From contig NZ_LTBA01000004.1 in assembly GCF_001594005.1 (NCBI RefSeq), positions 1-64,000 of the forward strand: a DNA stretch of 64,000 nucleotides, given 5' to 3'. The position numbers and the translations under genes were made by a program. This DNA is from Clostridium tepidiprofundi DSM 19306 (GTDB taxonomy: Bacteria > Bacillota > Clostridia > Clostridiales > Clostridiaceae). Below the pieces are notes generated by a model that did not search any database, had not been told where the DNA came from, and saw only the letters and a list, made by a program, of their open reading frames with translations. Below are positions 1 through 8,740 of this stretch, in pieces (within the stretch, counting starts at the first letter, position 1; each line of letters starts with the position of its first letter).

Positions 1-2
1 AA

Positions 3-134
3 TTATATTTCTTTAGATGTATTAGAGGTTTTAGAAAAAAACGAATGTTACAAATAGATATTATTGAAGATATAAGAGATGAAAGATTTACTATAGAAGA
101 AGACTGGATTAATCCAATATTTGCTAAGACATAA
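3..134 (+). CDS. C-terminal tail of an unidentified gene, truncated by the window edge
   Basis: An open frame runs in from the left edge and ends at TAA 132-134. The last ~25 residues are acidic and look protein-like (IIEDIRDERFTIEEDW, then NPIFAKT). No family is recognised. It is not the ABC ATPase expected in front of a BceB permease. A second frame closes at 57, so the frame assignment rests only on composition and length. Confidence 0.25.
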   Translation, partial: LYFFRCIRGFRKKRMLQIDIIEDIRDERFTIEEDWINPIFAKT

Positions 135-287
135 TTTAAAAACAAAACTGGAAATTAATCATTAAAATTTCTTGGGGTAGGGGGAGGTGTAACTATTTTT
201 AAGGCCTATCGGTTTGCAGGCTTCCCAGTTATTTAAGTAAATGTAAAAAAAATAAATTTTAGTAAAAACAAATTTTCAACTGGAATT

Positions 288-1997
288 TTGATGCGAAATC
301 TCTGTATATTTATTTATAAAATTGACTTGTTATTTATTTTAATGTCCCTAACAACTTCTAGACTAATTGGAATAGGAATTATTGGTCATAGGTTTCATAT
401 CTCCTGGGATGGCCTAGCATTAACTGTTTTTGGTTTCATTATTGTGCAACTATTAGCTGTGTTTATTCTTAGCTTGAAGATGAGCAAGAAAGAACCTGTA
501 AATTTGCTAAATGAACAGAAGGAAAAAGTGCAAAAAATTCTTTCGTCTACATGGGGCTGGGTTAGTTTACTTCTTGGAGCAGTTTTTTTATGCACAGCTT
601 ATATATTGGCAATTTTATATTTGCGTAATCTTGGTGTTCGAATGTTTGCGTTAATATTATTTGTTGGTATCAGTGGAACTTTTATGCTATTTTGTGGATT
701 GGGAAGTTTGATTGGAAGATGGATAAGACGCAAAAGTAGTTCTTCTACGGGATTATTTACATTTACGGGAAGACAACTTCAAGAGAATGTTTTGCATCAA
801 TGGAGTTCGCTTGCTATATCATCATTGTTAATTCTTTTGGCAATGCTTTGTTTTGCTTATGGTATTTCTACAAGTTTAGCTCGAGGGGGATCATCTGCCA
901 GAACTGTAGATTTTACATTTGAAGGATCAAAGAAAGAAATTGTTTCTGTACTGGAATCTAGTAAATTAAAACCTTATGTGGAGGGTTATTATCCTATGAA
1001 ACTAAGTAATTTTGAGGCGTGTTGTGGAGAGATGTCTGAAAATACTACCTCACATACTTTTTCTTGGGGAGGATTAAAAAAATCCATTTCCAGAGAAAAA
1101 AATTCAAAAGAAAAAGAAAATTTACTAAGAAATTTATATACTCCTTATTTAATTTCTCTTTCCAGTTATAATACACTGCTTAAATTTACTAATAAATCTC
1201 CCATTGTATTAGGAGATAGTGAAGTTGCTATGTATTCTAATGAGGAATTTTCATACTCCCATGATTTATTGAGGAAGGCATTAGAATGTAATTCAACAAT
1301 TAGCATTGATAAAAAACAATATATATTGAAATCAACACTATATACAAGCAATCTTGTTGCAGATCGAGCTATTACTATTTCTTATGGCTTGATTGTTCCT
1401 GATGACATGTATAATAGATTGATTGGAGATTCGAAAGAATCATTACTTTGGAATATGATTTTAGATTCTGATTTTGTTCGTGAAAAAGGTTTAATGCAAG
1501 CAATGCAACAAGTAGATGAATTGCTTAGTACATCTGATTTAAAATATGAAAGTTATCTTGCCAGCATGGGAAGACAGTTGTTTTATATAGTTGCAGGAAG
1601 TTACATTACACTTTATTTAGGAGTAATGTTCCTTATCATTGGAAATACGGTGTTAGGCTTAAAGTTTCTTATGCAGCAAAGAAGTACAAGACATAGGTAT
1701 GTAACTTTATCTATGTTAGGAGCAAGTGTTAAATCTCTGTGTTCGTCAGCAAGAATACAAATTTGGTGGTATTTTGGTTTAGTAATTTCTATAGCATTGA
1801 TTAGTTCTATTTTTGGTATTTGGTCCATGTTAGGATCTTTTCTGAGAATTCCAAGGACATCGAATTTAAATATCAACACCATTACTTTGATGGTAGTAAT
1901 TACACTTATTGTTTTTATAGTTTTTGAACTTTGTTATATATGGATGATTCAGAGAAAGAGTGATGAAGAAATCAAGAAATTAAAAGAAGTTGAATAG
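288..1997 (+). CDS. BceB-like (FtsX-type) ABC permease, N-terminally truncated
   Basis: This 569-residue membrane protein resembles bacitracin/lantibiotic export permeases of the BceB/FtsX family. The segment around residues 45-75 (a membrane helix followed by KMSKKEPVNLL) matches the end of the first FtsX core. Further helices lie near 93-140 and 175-195, a ~230-residue extracellular domain follows (about 200-430), and three C-terminal helices lie near 436-565. Family members usually have about 100 more N-terminal residues, including the first helix. Here the frame opens only at 237 after a stop, the nominal start is TTG 288 with ATG 291 next, and no good ribosome binding site precedes it. 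No cognate ATPase is visible upstream. Probably a decayed or rearranged transporter followed by its own sensor pair. Confidence 0.6.
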   Translation: MMRNLCIFIYKIDLLFILMSLTTSRLIGIGIIGHRFHISWDGLALTVFGFIIVQLLAVFILSLKMSKKEPVNLLNEQKEKVQKILSSTWGWVSLLLGAVFLCTAYILAILYLRNLGVRMFALILFVGISGTFMLFCGLGSLIGRWIRRKSSSSTGLFTFTGRQLQENVLHQWSSLAISSLLILLAMLCFAYGISTSLARGGSSARTVDFTFEGSKKEIVSVLESSKLKPYVEGYYPMKLSNFEACCGEMSENTTSHTFSWGGLKKSISREKNSKEKENLLRNLYTPYLISLSSYNTLLKFTNKSPIVLGDSEVAMYSNEEFSYSHDLLRKALECNSTISIDKKQYILKSTLYTSNLVADRAITISYGLIVPDDMYNRLIGDSKESLLWNMILDSDFVREKGLMQAMQQVDELLSTSDLKYESYLASMGRQLFYIVAGSYITLYLGVMFLIIGNTVLGLKFLMQQRSTRHRYVTLSMLGASVKSLCSSARIQIWWYFGLVISIALISSIFGIWSMLGSFLRIPRTSNLNINTITLMVVITLIVFIVFELCYIWMIQRKSDEEIKKLKEVE

Positions 1998-2008
1998 GCG
2001 GTGAAAGT

Positions 2009-2686
2009 GTGAAAAAGATAGTCATTATTGAGGACGACGTTTTTCTACGTGAAGAGATACAAAATATATTAGAGAAACAGGGATACTCTGTAGAGTGTAT
2101 CTCTTCTTTTGATAATGTTTTGGAAGACATTGCGTCGACTTCTCCTTCACTAATTGTATTAGATTTGAATTTGCCCAAACTTTCTGGATTTGACATTTGT
2201 CGTGCACTTAAAGCCAGAGGAATATGCCCTATTTTAGTACTGACTTCACGTAATCAACTTCGTGATGAATTACATGCATTAGATTTAGGTGCAGATGACT
2301 ATTTAACGAAGCCATGCCATCCTAAACGTCTAATTGCTAGAATTAAAAAGTTGATTTATCTATATGCAAATATGCATGTTTTATTAGATGCTGGTGACTT
2401 TAAGTTAGATGAGAATGCAAATGTATTATATGTTGGTGAGAAGTCTATTTCATTATCGGAGAATGAAGGAATTATTATTAAAGCTTTGGTGAAAGCTGCT
2501 CCTTCTATAGTAAAAAAAGAGGAATTTTTTAGCCTGTTGTGGGGAAGCAGTAACTATGTTGATGAGAATATATTACAAGTAAATATGACCAGATTACGCA
2601 AGACACTTGATAAGGTTGGATTGTGTGATCGAATCAAAACGGTAAGAGGAATTGGTTATCAATTAAAAGGTGGTGACTGTGAATGA
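2009..2686 (+). CDS. OmpR-family response regulator, BceR-like
   Basis: A 225-residue response regulator. The receiver domain (about 1-115) has the acidic pair at residues 9-10, phospho-acceptor Asp52 in VLDLNLP and the conserved Lys in LTKP. The C-terminal winged helix (about 130-220) ends with TVRGIGYQL, typical of OmpR/PhoB proteins. Translation starts at GTG with GGCGGTG just upstream, 11 bases after the permease stop. Its stop overlaps the kinase start, so permease, regulator and kinase form one operon. By family precedent it would switch on a peptide-antibiotic detoxification transporter, but the neighbouring permease is truncated. Confidence 0.9.
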   Translation: MKKIVIIEDDVFLREEIQNILEKQGYSVECISSFDNVLEDIASTSPSLIVLDLNLPKLSGFDICRALKARGICPILVLTSRNQLRDELHALDLGADDYLTKPCHPKRLIARIKKLIYLYANMHVLLDAGDFKLDENANVLYVGEKSISLSENEGIIIKALVKAAPSIVKKEEFFSLLWGSSNYVDENILQVNMTRLRKTLDKVGLCDRIKTVRGIGYQLKGGDCE

Positions 2687-3714
2687 AGTCAAGAGATTGG
2701 CTTAATATTTTGAGTGAATCACATCCTTGGATACTACTTCTTTGCATAAATGATGTTTTTTTCATTTTTATGGCTTGGTTAGCATATCCAAAAACATTTG
2801 GACTTTTGGTTGGTATCATGATTATTTTTTCTGTAACTAGTATTGTATTTGGTATGCTATTTATTTCTAAAAACAAGGAAAAACAAAGTAAAGTATTCTA
2901 TGATTTTCTTCGAGATCCTTCAACGGAGCATGAATGCAGATTGATAGAATCTATGGGTAATTTGTATAAAGAAGAAGTGAAATATTTAGCCAATAAATTA
3001 CGAATGCAAAATGATCAATTAAATGATGCAAAACTCCAATCCTTAAATTATGAAGAGTTTATTGAAAGTTGGGTTCATGAAATAAAAACACCTATTTCTT
3101 TAGCAACCTTTGTTTTGGAAAATCGTAAAGAAGAAATGTCGAAGCTGGTATATCAAAGACTTGAGCATGCAAGAATTGATATCAGTGATAATGTTGAACG
3201 GATATTATTTTATGCAAGATTACAGGCATCACATGTTGATTATCGTTTAGAGAGAGTTTCATTAAATCTTTGTTGTGAAGATGTACTGTTGGAACTTGAA
3301 GCATTACTTGAAGAAAATGAAGTTAAAGTTATTTCTCATATGGAAGATGTTCCAATTGTGTCGGATAAGAAGGCGCTTCAGTTTATTTTTACACAAATAT
3401 TCGTTAATTCAGTGAAATATTCCAATAAAGAAATCCAAAGCTTTATTTGGTTAAAAACTGGTCTTGATAGTGTAAAGAAAAGGTATTATTTAAGGATTTC
3501 TGATAATGGTATTGGGGTGTTGGCATCTGATCTTCCTTTCATCTTTGATAAAGGATTTACAGGAGATAATTCTGAACGAAGCAAATCCACTGGAATAGGA
3601 CTATATCTTGTAAAGAAATTATGCGATGAATTACAAATTGAAATTGAAGTTGAGTCTGAGTATGGAAAAAATTTTGTAATTCAATTACTATTCCCCATAG
3701 TTGAGGAAGTGTGA
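2683..3714 (+). CDS. Sensor histidine kinase, BceS-like (intramembrane-sensing type)
   Basis: This 343-residue kinase has two N-terminal membrane helices (about 18-35 and 40-62) with almost no extracellular loop, as in BceS-type kinases that sense through their ABC transporter. The dimerisation box is ESWVHEIKTPIS with the phospho-acceptor His. ATPase motifs follow: N box QIFVNSVKYSN, G1 ISDNGIGV, F box FIFDKGF and G2 STGIGLYL. The start overlaps the regulator stop by four bases. It appears intact. If the truncated permease is dead, the sensor may lack its partner or use one elsewhere. Confidence 0.9.
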   Translation: MKSRDWLNILSESHPWILLLCINDVFFIFMAWLAYPKTFGLLVGIMIIFSVTSIVFGMLFISKNKEKQSKVFYDFLRDPSTEHECRLIESMGNLYKEEVKYLANKLRMQNDQLNDAKLQSLNYEEFIESWVHEIKTPISLATFVLENRKEEMSKLVYQRLEHARIDISDNVERILFYARLQASHVDYRLERVSLNLCCEDVLLELEALLEENEVKVISHMEDVPIVSDKKALQFIFTQIFVNSVKYSNKEIQSFIWLKTGLDSVKKRYYLRISDNGIGVLASDLPFIFDKGFTGDNSERSKSTGIGLYLVKKLCDELQIEIEVESEYGKNFVIQLLFPIVEEV

Positions 3715-4329
3715 ACTTTGATATTCAAGTATCAAGGAAAAATTTATGATTATTGCGCAAAAACATAAATTTATTTATTAAATCTTTTACTAAAGTTGCC
3801 CATTGCTCTTTGCTTCTTCTTTTCCCCATAAAAAACACATGCCTACAATTCTATTAAAACATCTGGCATCTTTGAAACAGCTTGTTTTCAGCATTTGTAA
3901 GCATTTGAATGCAAGTTCAATAAAAAACAAGAGGCAACTCTGCAGATGTACTAATTCAAAAAGAAAGAATGCACAAAATTTGATAGTGTTTGAATCGAAA
4001 AAGATACTATTAAGATTGCTTAATTGCAGTGAAGTCGTAATTGTACGCTAATTGCTAAGTATAAATTTAATTTCAAAATTTAAGAAATTGTTAATAGAGT
4101 TATCATATGGTATAATATTTTTGTAAGTTTTTTCTTTTTATTTTTTTGTATTTGAGTCTTATATTGGACTTAACGTTAAAACTTTCAAAATAATTATTAT
4201 ATCATTTTTAAGAAGAAAAGTAAGAAAATTATAAAACGTGTTTTGAGTGAACAAATGTATTTTAATTGAACCCTTGGAACAATATGCTCGGGTAATTCCG
4301 AAAAATTATTATAATGAGAGGAAGCTTTT
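3715..4329 (+). other. Intergenic stretch with one promoter, no convincing gene
   Basis: These 615 bases separate the two-component operon from the ABC exporter. A 82-codon frame at 3803-4051 has no ribosome binding site and an unnatural residue mix, so I do not call it. The only functional element I can support is the promoter at 4088-4116. Confidence 0.5.
4088..4116 (+). promoter_or_regulatory. Sigma-A type promoter for the ABC exporter
   Basis: TTGTTA (4088-4093), a 17-nt spacer and TATAAT (4111-4116) precede the ABC ATPase gene by about 215 bases, leaving a long untranslated leader. Confidence 0.55.
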
Positions 4330-5064
4330 ATGATTGAGTTAAAACATGTCTCAAAAAAGTATGAAACAAATAATTTTTATAGTGTAAATGATGTTAGTTT
4401 CAAAGTAGAAAAAAATACTATACTTGGTCTGATTGGAAATAATGGTGCTGGTAAGTCAACTACTATGAAATTACTAGCTACGTTGTATCGACCAAACAAG
4501 GGGAGCATTAAAATTGGAGGCTTTGATACTGTAAAACAACCTAACGAAGTTAAAAAACTAATAGGATTTGTATTTGAAACTCCTCGATTGTACGAGCAGT
4601 TAACAGGTGAAGAAAATATTTTATTCTTTGCAAGATTATTTGGTATAAGCAAAGATATTGCTCTTGCGAGAGCTAAGGATATGTACAAAAGTTTAAATGT
4701 GGACTTTGAAAACAAACGAGTAGAAACATACTCTAAAGGAATGAAGCAAAAGATTTCCTTTATTAGAGCATTAATTATGGATCCCCAAGTGGTGCTAATG
4801 GATGAACCTACTAGTGGATTAGATATTGTTTCAAGAAAACAGATACGTGAATATACTATTGAACTAAAGAAAAGAGGGAAAACTCTTATTATTACATCAC
4901 ATATAGCTGAAGATATTGAGAATTTGTGTGATAAGGTAATAATTATGAATAAGGGTAAGATATATGAGAATGATACTGTTGATAATTTAAAATTAAAATA
5001 TGATAAAAAAAATTTTGAACAGGTTTATGTTGAAATTCAAAATAATATAAAAAGGATGATATAA
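4330..5064 (+). CDS. ABC transporter ATP-binding protein, NatA-like
   Basis: This 244-residue ATPase energises the membrane partner encoded next. Walker A is GNNGAGKST (about 37-45), the signature region is YSKGMKQKISFIRAL, Walker B is VVLMDEPTSGLD, and the switch His is in ITSH. GAGAGGAAG lies upstream of the ATG. One base separates its stop from the permease start. Similar pairs export sodium, peptides or antibiotics; the substrate cannot be read from the sequence. Confidence 0.9.
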   Translation: MIELKHVSKKYETNNFYSVNDVSFKVEKNTILGLIGNNGAGKSTTMKLLATLYRPNKGSIKIGGFDTVKQPNEVKKLIGFVFETPRLYEQLTGEENILFFARLFGISKDIALARAKDMYKSLNVDFENKRVETYSKGMKQKISFIRALIMDPQVVLMDEPTSGLDIVSRKQIREYTIELKKRGKTLIITSHIAEDIENLCDKVIIMNKGKIYENDTVDNLKLKYDKKNFEQVYVEIQNNIKRMI

Positions 5065-5065
5065 A

Positions 5066-6205
5066 ATGCCATATTTTCATATTGCACTGAAAGAAATTAA
5101 GGAATTGCTTAGAGATAAAAAAAATCTTGTTCTCAATATATTGTTTCCATTAATTATAATTATTGTGATAGGAAGCATTTCAGGTATTTCTGGAGCAGTT
5201 ATAAAGAATAAAAATCAAAATGAAAAGATTACACTTGCGGTAAATAGTGTTTCATTAAAAAATATGTTAAAAGGCTTACCAGATTCATATACAATAGTTG
5301 AAAAGTCAAAAGATGACATTGTTAAAGAGGTAAAAGTAAATAATTTTAAATTGGGAGTTATTTGGGATGATTCTAATCAAAATATAACATTTATTGAGAA
5401 TGAAAGTAATAAGGACGATCCTTATATTAAAATCATAAAAGATAATATTGTAAGAGTTACTCGGTTAGCTATTACTCCTAACATAAATTTGGCCAATGTC
5501 CACATAGATTCCATAGTTGTAAAAAAGGATTATTCAACGATAGTACTTAAATCAATAGCTACGATATGTGCTTATGTTATTATGTTGCTAGTTATGAGAA
5601 TAAATAATTCTAATGCATACTATTTAACAACAAAGGAAAAATTATCAGGAACTTTAGAAATATTACTTATTTCACCTGTAAAAAGTTTTCAAATAGTGCT
5701 AGGAAAGTGGATTTCAAATTTTGCATCATGTTACCTTATCACTATTGCTATATTTTTACCGCTATATACTGGGTTTGCATTGTTATTTCAGGTATTCTTG
5801 AAAGTAGACATAAATTTATTTAGTAAAATACCTATATTGGCTTTAGTTCTTTTTGGTTTTGCTATAGTATTTTCTTTGTTTCAGCTGCTATTGGGGTTTG
5901 CTTCTAAAAGTTCCAAGCAAGCACAAGTGTTTCTTGTCTATGTTCCTTTGCTTTTAGTCATACCATTAACTTTAGTTTTTGCTAGTGATTTAAGAGCATT
6001 AAATATTTATAGCAAAGTAATTTATTGGCTTGATTTTATACCTATAATTAACTTTTATGATTTGATACAGATGAGTATTTTCTCAATATTCTCTTTAAAG
6101 AAAGTATTGTTAATAATCATGACAAATATATTTATAGTATCAATTTTTGTTGTGAGCTTAGTGCGAATTTTTAATAATGAAAGAATTTTATTTTTTAAGA
6201 ATTAA
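5066..6205 (+). CDS. ABC-2 type permease, NatB-like
   Basis: This 379-residue membrane protein has one N-terminal helix (about 22-45), a ~120-residue soluble loop and five or six C-terminal helices from about 165 on. This is the ABC-2 layout seen in NatB, with the segment TTKEKLSGTLEILLISPV typical of that family. It is co-transcribed with the ATPase. Function is export; substrate unknown. Confidence 0.85.
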   Translation: MPYFHIALKEIKELLRDKKNLVLNILFPLIIIIVIGSISGISGAVIKNKNQNEKITLAVNSVSLKNMLKGLPDSYTIVEKSKDDIVKEVKVNNFKLGVIWDDSNQNITFIENESNKDDPYIKIIKDNIVRVTRLAITPNINLANVHIDSIVVKKDYSTIVLKSIATICAYVIMLLVMRINNSNAYYLTTKEKLSGTLEILLISPVKSFQIVLGKWISNFASCYLITIAIFLPLYTGFALLFQVFLKVDINLFSKIPILALVLFGFAIVFSLFQLLLGFASKSSKQAQVFLVYVPLLLVIPLTLVFASDLRALNIYSKVIYWLDFIPIINFYDLIQMSIFSIFSLKKVLLIIMTNIFIVSIFVVSLVRIFNNERILFFKN

Positions 6206-6334
6206 ATGTTACTTCAAATAATCACTTAATATAGCTAGAGCAAAGTTAATGAGTTTTTTAGCTAACATTTAATATGTGAACTACTCAGATTACAAGGGTA
6301 CGAAACTTCTTTATCTGGAAATATCAGTATTATA

Positions 6335-6359
6335 GATAGTGTAGATACTTTACACTATC
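6335..6359. other. Inverted repeat in front of a small membrane gene
   Basis: GATAGTGTA (6335-6343) and TACACTATC (6351-6359) form a 9-bp stem with a 7-nt loop. It ends 23 bases before the start of the 30-residue gene. It could be an operator, a leader hairpin or a terminator of the ABC operon; there is no strong T-run. Confidence 0.45.
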
Positions 6360-6382
6360 ATATTATAATGGGAGGGTGAAAT

Positions 6383-6475
6383 ATGGAAAAATACATTTCT
6401 ATAGTAATTATAATTGCATGTGGTTTAATCGGTGTATCTTCGGGGTTGTTTATAAAAAAGCATAGAAAAAAGTAA
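6383..6475 (+). CDS. 30-residue single-helix membrane peptide
   Basis: ATG at 6383 follows GGGAGGGTGAA with good spacing and encodes one hydrophobic helix (SIVIIIACGLIGVSSGLF) followed by a basic tail KKHRKK, then TAA. This is the layout of small bitopic membrane proteins with a cytoplasmic positive tail. It lies about 180 bases after the ABC exporter. No family recognised; a role linked to the exporter is only a guess. Confidence 0.5.
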   Translation: MEKYISIVIIIACGLIGVSSGLFIKKHRKK

Positions 6476-6727
6476 TGTTTATGAAAATAATGACAAAGAT
6501 TGTTCACTTCACTTCTAGTTTGTATAATGTATCTGTTCCCTTGCATAAACTGAAATGTAATTTTTATTGCTAGAACCGCAGAAAAGGTAGCTGATAGCAA
6601 TGTTCTATATTTTAGAAGATAGTCGCTTTTAATTGCAATATTTAGGTATTATTGCAGTTAGGATGAAGGAAACGGTACTTAAAAAACTAAGAGAAATCAT
6701 TTAGTTCTCAATTGAAATATGCAAGTA

Positions 6728-6766
6728 GATACCGCGTTAGTAATTTAAAATTGCTAATGCGGTATC
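6728..6766. terminator. Strong hairpin between convergent genes
   Basis: GATACCGCGTTAG and CTAATGCGGTATC form a 13-bp stem with one G-T wobble around a 13-nt AT loop. It sits between the small peptide gene and the convergent gene at 6800. The T-run is poor, so it may act as a transcript end or barrier. The rest of 6476-6799 shows no gene. Confidence 0.5.
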
Positions 6767-6799
6767 CATTCTTATGGAATCAATAAAAAAGACACCCAC

Positions 6800-7381
6800 T
6801 TACTGAGTATCCTTATTATTTTCATTGTTTACAACTTCAATATCTATTTCTTTAAGTTTAAGTTCATATTCAATTATAATTTTATTTTTAATATTTTTCT
6901 TATTAGATTTCAAATCTTTATTTTTAACTTTTTCTAAAATTTCGAAACACAAGTTGTAAAACCCAGCAAGAGTAGTTTTTCCCTTTTTAGACCCCAAATC
7001 ATCAAACATCTGCCATATAGTGAACCAACCGAAAAATAAAAAATAATATAAAAACATTTCAAACCACATGCTCTTACCATCGTTTATATACTTTTTAAAA
7101 GGTTCAATCGTTATACCACTTAAAAATGATAATAACATAACTTTATAAACAGTGAAATCTACTTTCATATAATTATATTCATGTATTTTATCTTTTAATA
7201 TTAGTTCTTCTATCTCTCTTTCTTCTTCTGTTTTCTTCTCGTACCTTATATATATTTTTTTTATTAAGTCTTCATAATTAATAGTTTCATATTCAACTTT
7301 TTTTGCATTAAAGTGTTCTGAATACATTTTGCAATATTTGTTAAATTTTTTCCTTTCAAGCATAACATTACCTTCAAGCAT
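6800..7381 (-). CDS. Hypothetical two-helix membrane protein
   Basis: No family is recognised. From ATG 7381 it encodes about 193 residues: a charged N-terminal half (YEKKTEEEREIEELI), two hydrophobic segments (VYKVMLLSFLSGIT and FEMFLYYFLFFGWFTIW) and a Lys-rich C-terminal tail ending NENNKDTQ. The open frame extends to 7426. I choose 7381 because GGAGG lies 7 nt before it; 7363 (GAAGG, same spacing) is nearly as good. The start region is a triplicated 18-bp unit, described separately. Confidence 0.55.
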   Translation of the reverse strand: MLEGNVMLERKKFNKYCKMYSEHFNAKKVEYETINYEDLIKKIYIRYEKKTEEEREIEELILKDKIHEYNYMKVDFTVYKVMLLSFLSGITIEPFKKYINDGKSMWFEMFLYYFLFFGWFTIWQMFDDLGSKKGKTTLAGFYNLCFEILEKVKNKDLKSNKKNIKNKIIIEYELKLKEIDIEVVNNENNKDTQ

Positions 7382-7410
7382 AACATTACCTCCAAGCATA
7401 ACATTACCTA
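7357..7410 (-). repeat. Three tandem 18-bp units, each carrying SD-like sequence and ATG
   Basis: Units at 7357-7374, 7375-7392 and 7393-7410 are identical except for the last base. Read on the minus strand, each gives GGTAATGTTATGCTTG plus the purines that complete the next Shine-Dalgarno, so the gene has three in-frame candidate starts (7399, 7381, 7363). Confidence 0.85.
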
Positions 7411-7499
7411 TAACACTAGCTACCATATAATTACTATATATTCGACAAAAAATTTTATTTTCCTGCTAAAATTATCTAAATAATTCAAATTACGCCCAT

Positions 7500-8185
7500 T
7501 AAGAGTACCTTGAATTTATACTACTGTTGCTACTGAACTTTAAAATCAATTAATGCAACAGGTTAAACTTGCTCTCATTCCCTAGTACCTTTTCCTTCCT
7601 CCTAGCACCTAGTACCTAATAAGATGCTAGTTCTCAAGTCACAAATTTGTACTAGCAATCTAGCCCTCTAGCAAACTAGTCCACTTACTTTCCTCCTAGT
7701 ACCTTCTTTCCTCTCCTAGTACTTTCCGCTCCTAGTACCTGTAAACAGATGCTGGTATACAGATATCAACTCCGTACTAGAGAGTGGAAACTGGAGATCG
7801 GAGACTAAAATAAAGTCGCTAATTACCAGTAACCAGTCGCCAAAGCAGATTGTTACTTTGATGAAAATTAGCACTTAGAACTTTGTTCTTAAATAGATAG
7901 TAGTTTTCAAGTTGTAAATCTGTACTAGCAGACTAGCGGTCTAGGCATCTAGCAAACTTGATTTAAGTCCTAGCACCTAATAAGATACTATTTTTCAAGT
8001 TGCAAATTTGTACTAGCCGTCTAACCCTCTAGCAAACTAGTCCACTTACTTTCCTCCTAGTACCTGTAAACAGATGCTGGTATACAGATGTCAACTCCGT
8101 ACTAGAGACTGGAGATTGGAGACTGGAGACTGGAGACTAAAACAAAGTCGCCAATCGCCCCAGTAATTAGGAGAGTTTGTGTTTT
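7500..8185. repeat. CTAG-rich non-coding repeat array (left copy)
   Basis: No gene is visible between 7427 and 8203. The stretch consists of diverged units with a shared core, TTCAAGTYRCAAATTTGTACTAG-like, near 7631, 7905 and 7995. These are followed by runs of CTAG-containing words and CTCCTAGTACC. A block around 7733-7790 recurs almost unchanged at about 8056-8106. A second core, CAGATTGTTACTTTGATG, lies near 7846. GGAGACTGGAGACT-type simple repeats end the array. The same family recurs at 62.95-63.66 kb. Confidence 0.75.
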
Positions 8186-8203
8186 TGTTGGAAATTAGTA
8201 ATT

Positions 8204-8740
8204 CTATGCTATGTTTTCTGCCTTTCTATAAATTTCATCTTTTTTATCTTTTGATATCGTTGAATTTAAAATAAATGCTATAAAAATAATAACAGGTATA
8301 TCGATCAATAATCTTGTAAATGCAAATTTTCTGCCTAGTGCAGATAGTTCAAACAAAAACATAGGTATTTTAGTTGTTGACCATGCACCAATAAATATAA
8401 GTATATTGCTAAATTTAACTCCCTTTTTCATAAAAACTGCTGCTACTGGAAATGCACCATAAAGAGGTCCTGCTGCCGCTGAACCAAGTATTATAGATAA
8501 TATTATACCTTTAAGTCCTGAATTTTCTCCCATGTATTTTATCATGGTTTCCCTTGGAACCCATACATCTAAAAGTCCTAAAAGTAAAAATATAGGTGGT
8601 ATAACCAAAGCCATTTCCTTAAGACTATATGTGGATATCTCTAGTGCCTTCACTCCAATGCTTTTATTAAGCAAGATGACAACAATAGTTACTATAATTG
8701 TAATTATAAAAAAACTATATCTTTTTAGTAATTTTTTCAT
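8204..8740 (-). CDS. Half-size permease, UPF0718/ArsP-like, second half
   Basis: This 178-residue protein has about five membrane helices. It carries the UPF0718/DUF318-type signature in AAAGPLYGAFPVAAVF followed by GAWSTTKIPMFLFE. Full-length family members (about 320 residues; ArsP among them) contain two such halves. Here each half is a separate gene, overlapping by ATGA at 8737-8740, so a heterodimer is likely. It is the last gene of the lipoate ligase/permease transcript. Substrate unknown; family members move organoarsenicals, and context suggests a sulfur or metalloid compound. Confidence 0.65.
   Translation of the reverse strand: MKKLLKRYSFFIITIIVTIVVILLNKSIGVKALEISTYSLKEMALVIPPIFLLLGLLDVWVPRETMIKYMGENSGLKGIILSIILGSAAAGPLYGAFPVAAVFMKKGVKFSNILIFIGAWSTTKIPMFLFELSALGRKFAFTRLLIDIPVIIFIAFILNSTISKDKKDEIYRKAENIA

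Noticed and set aside
3803-4051. 82-codon open frame
   Set aside because: No ribosome binding site, no recognisable motif and an unusual residue mix; likely spurious.
7500-8185. CRISPR array
   Set aside because: Repeats are irregular in length and spacing, diverged, and there is no cas gene in the window.
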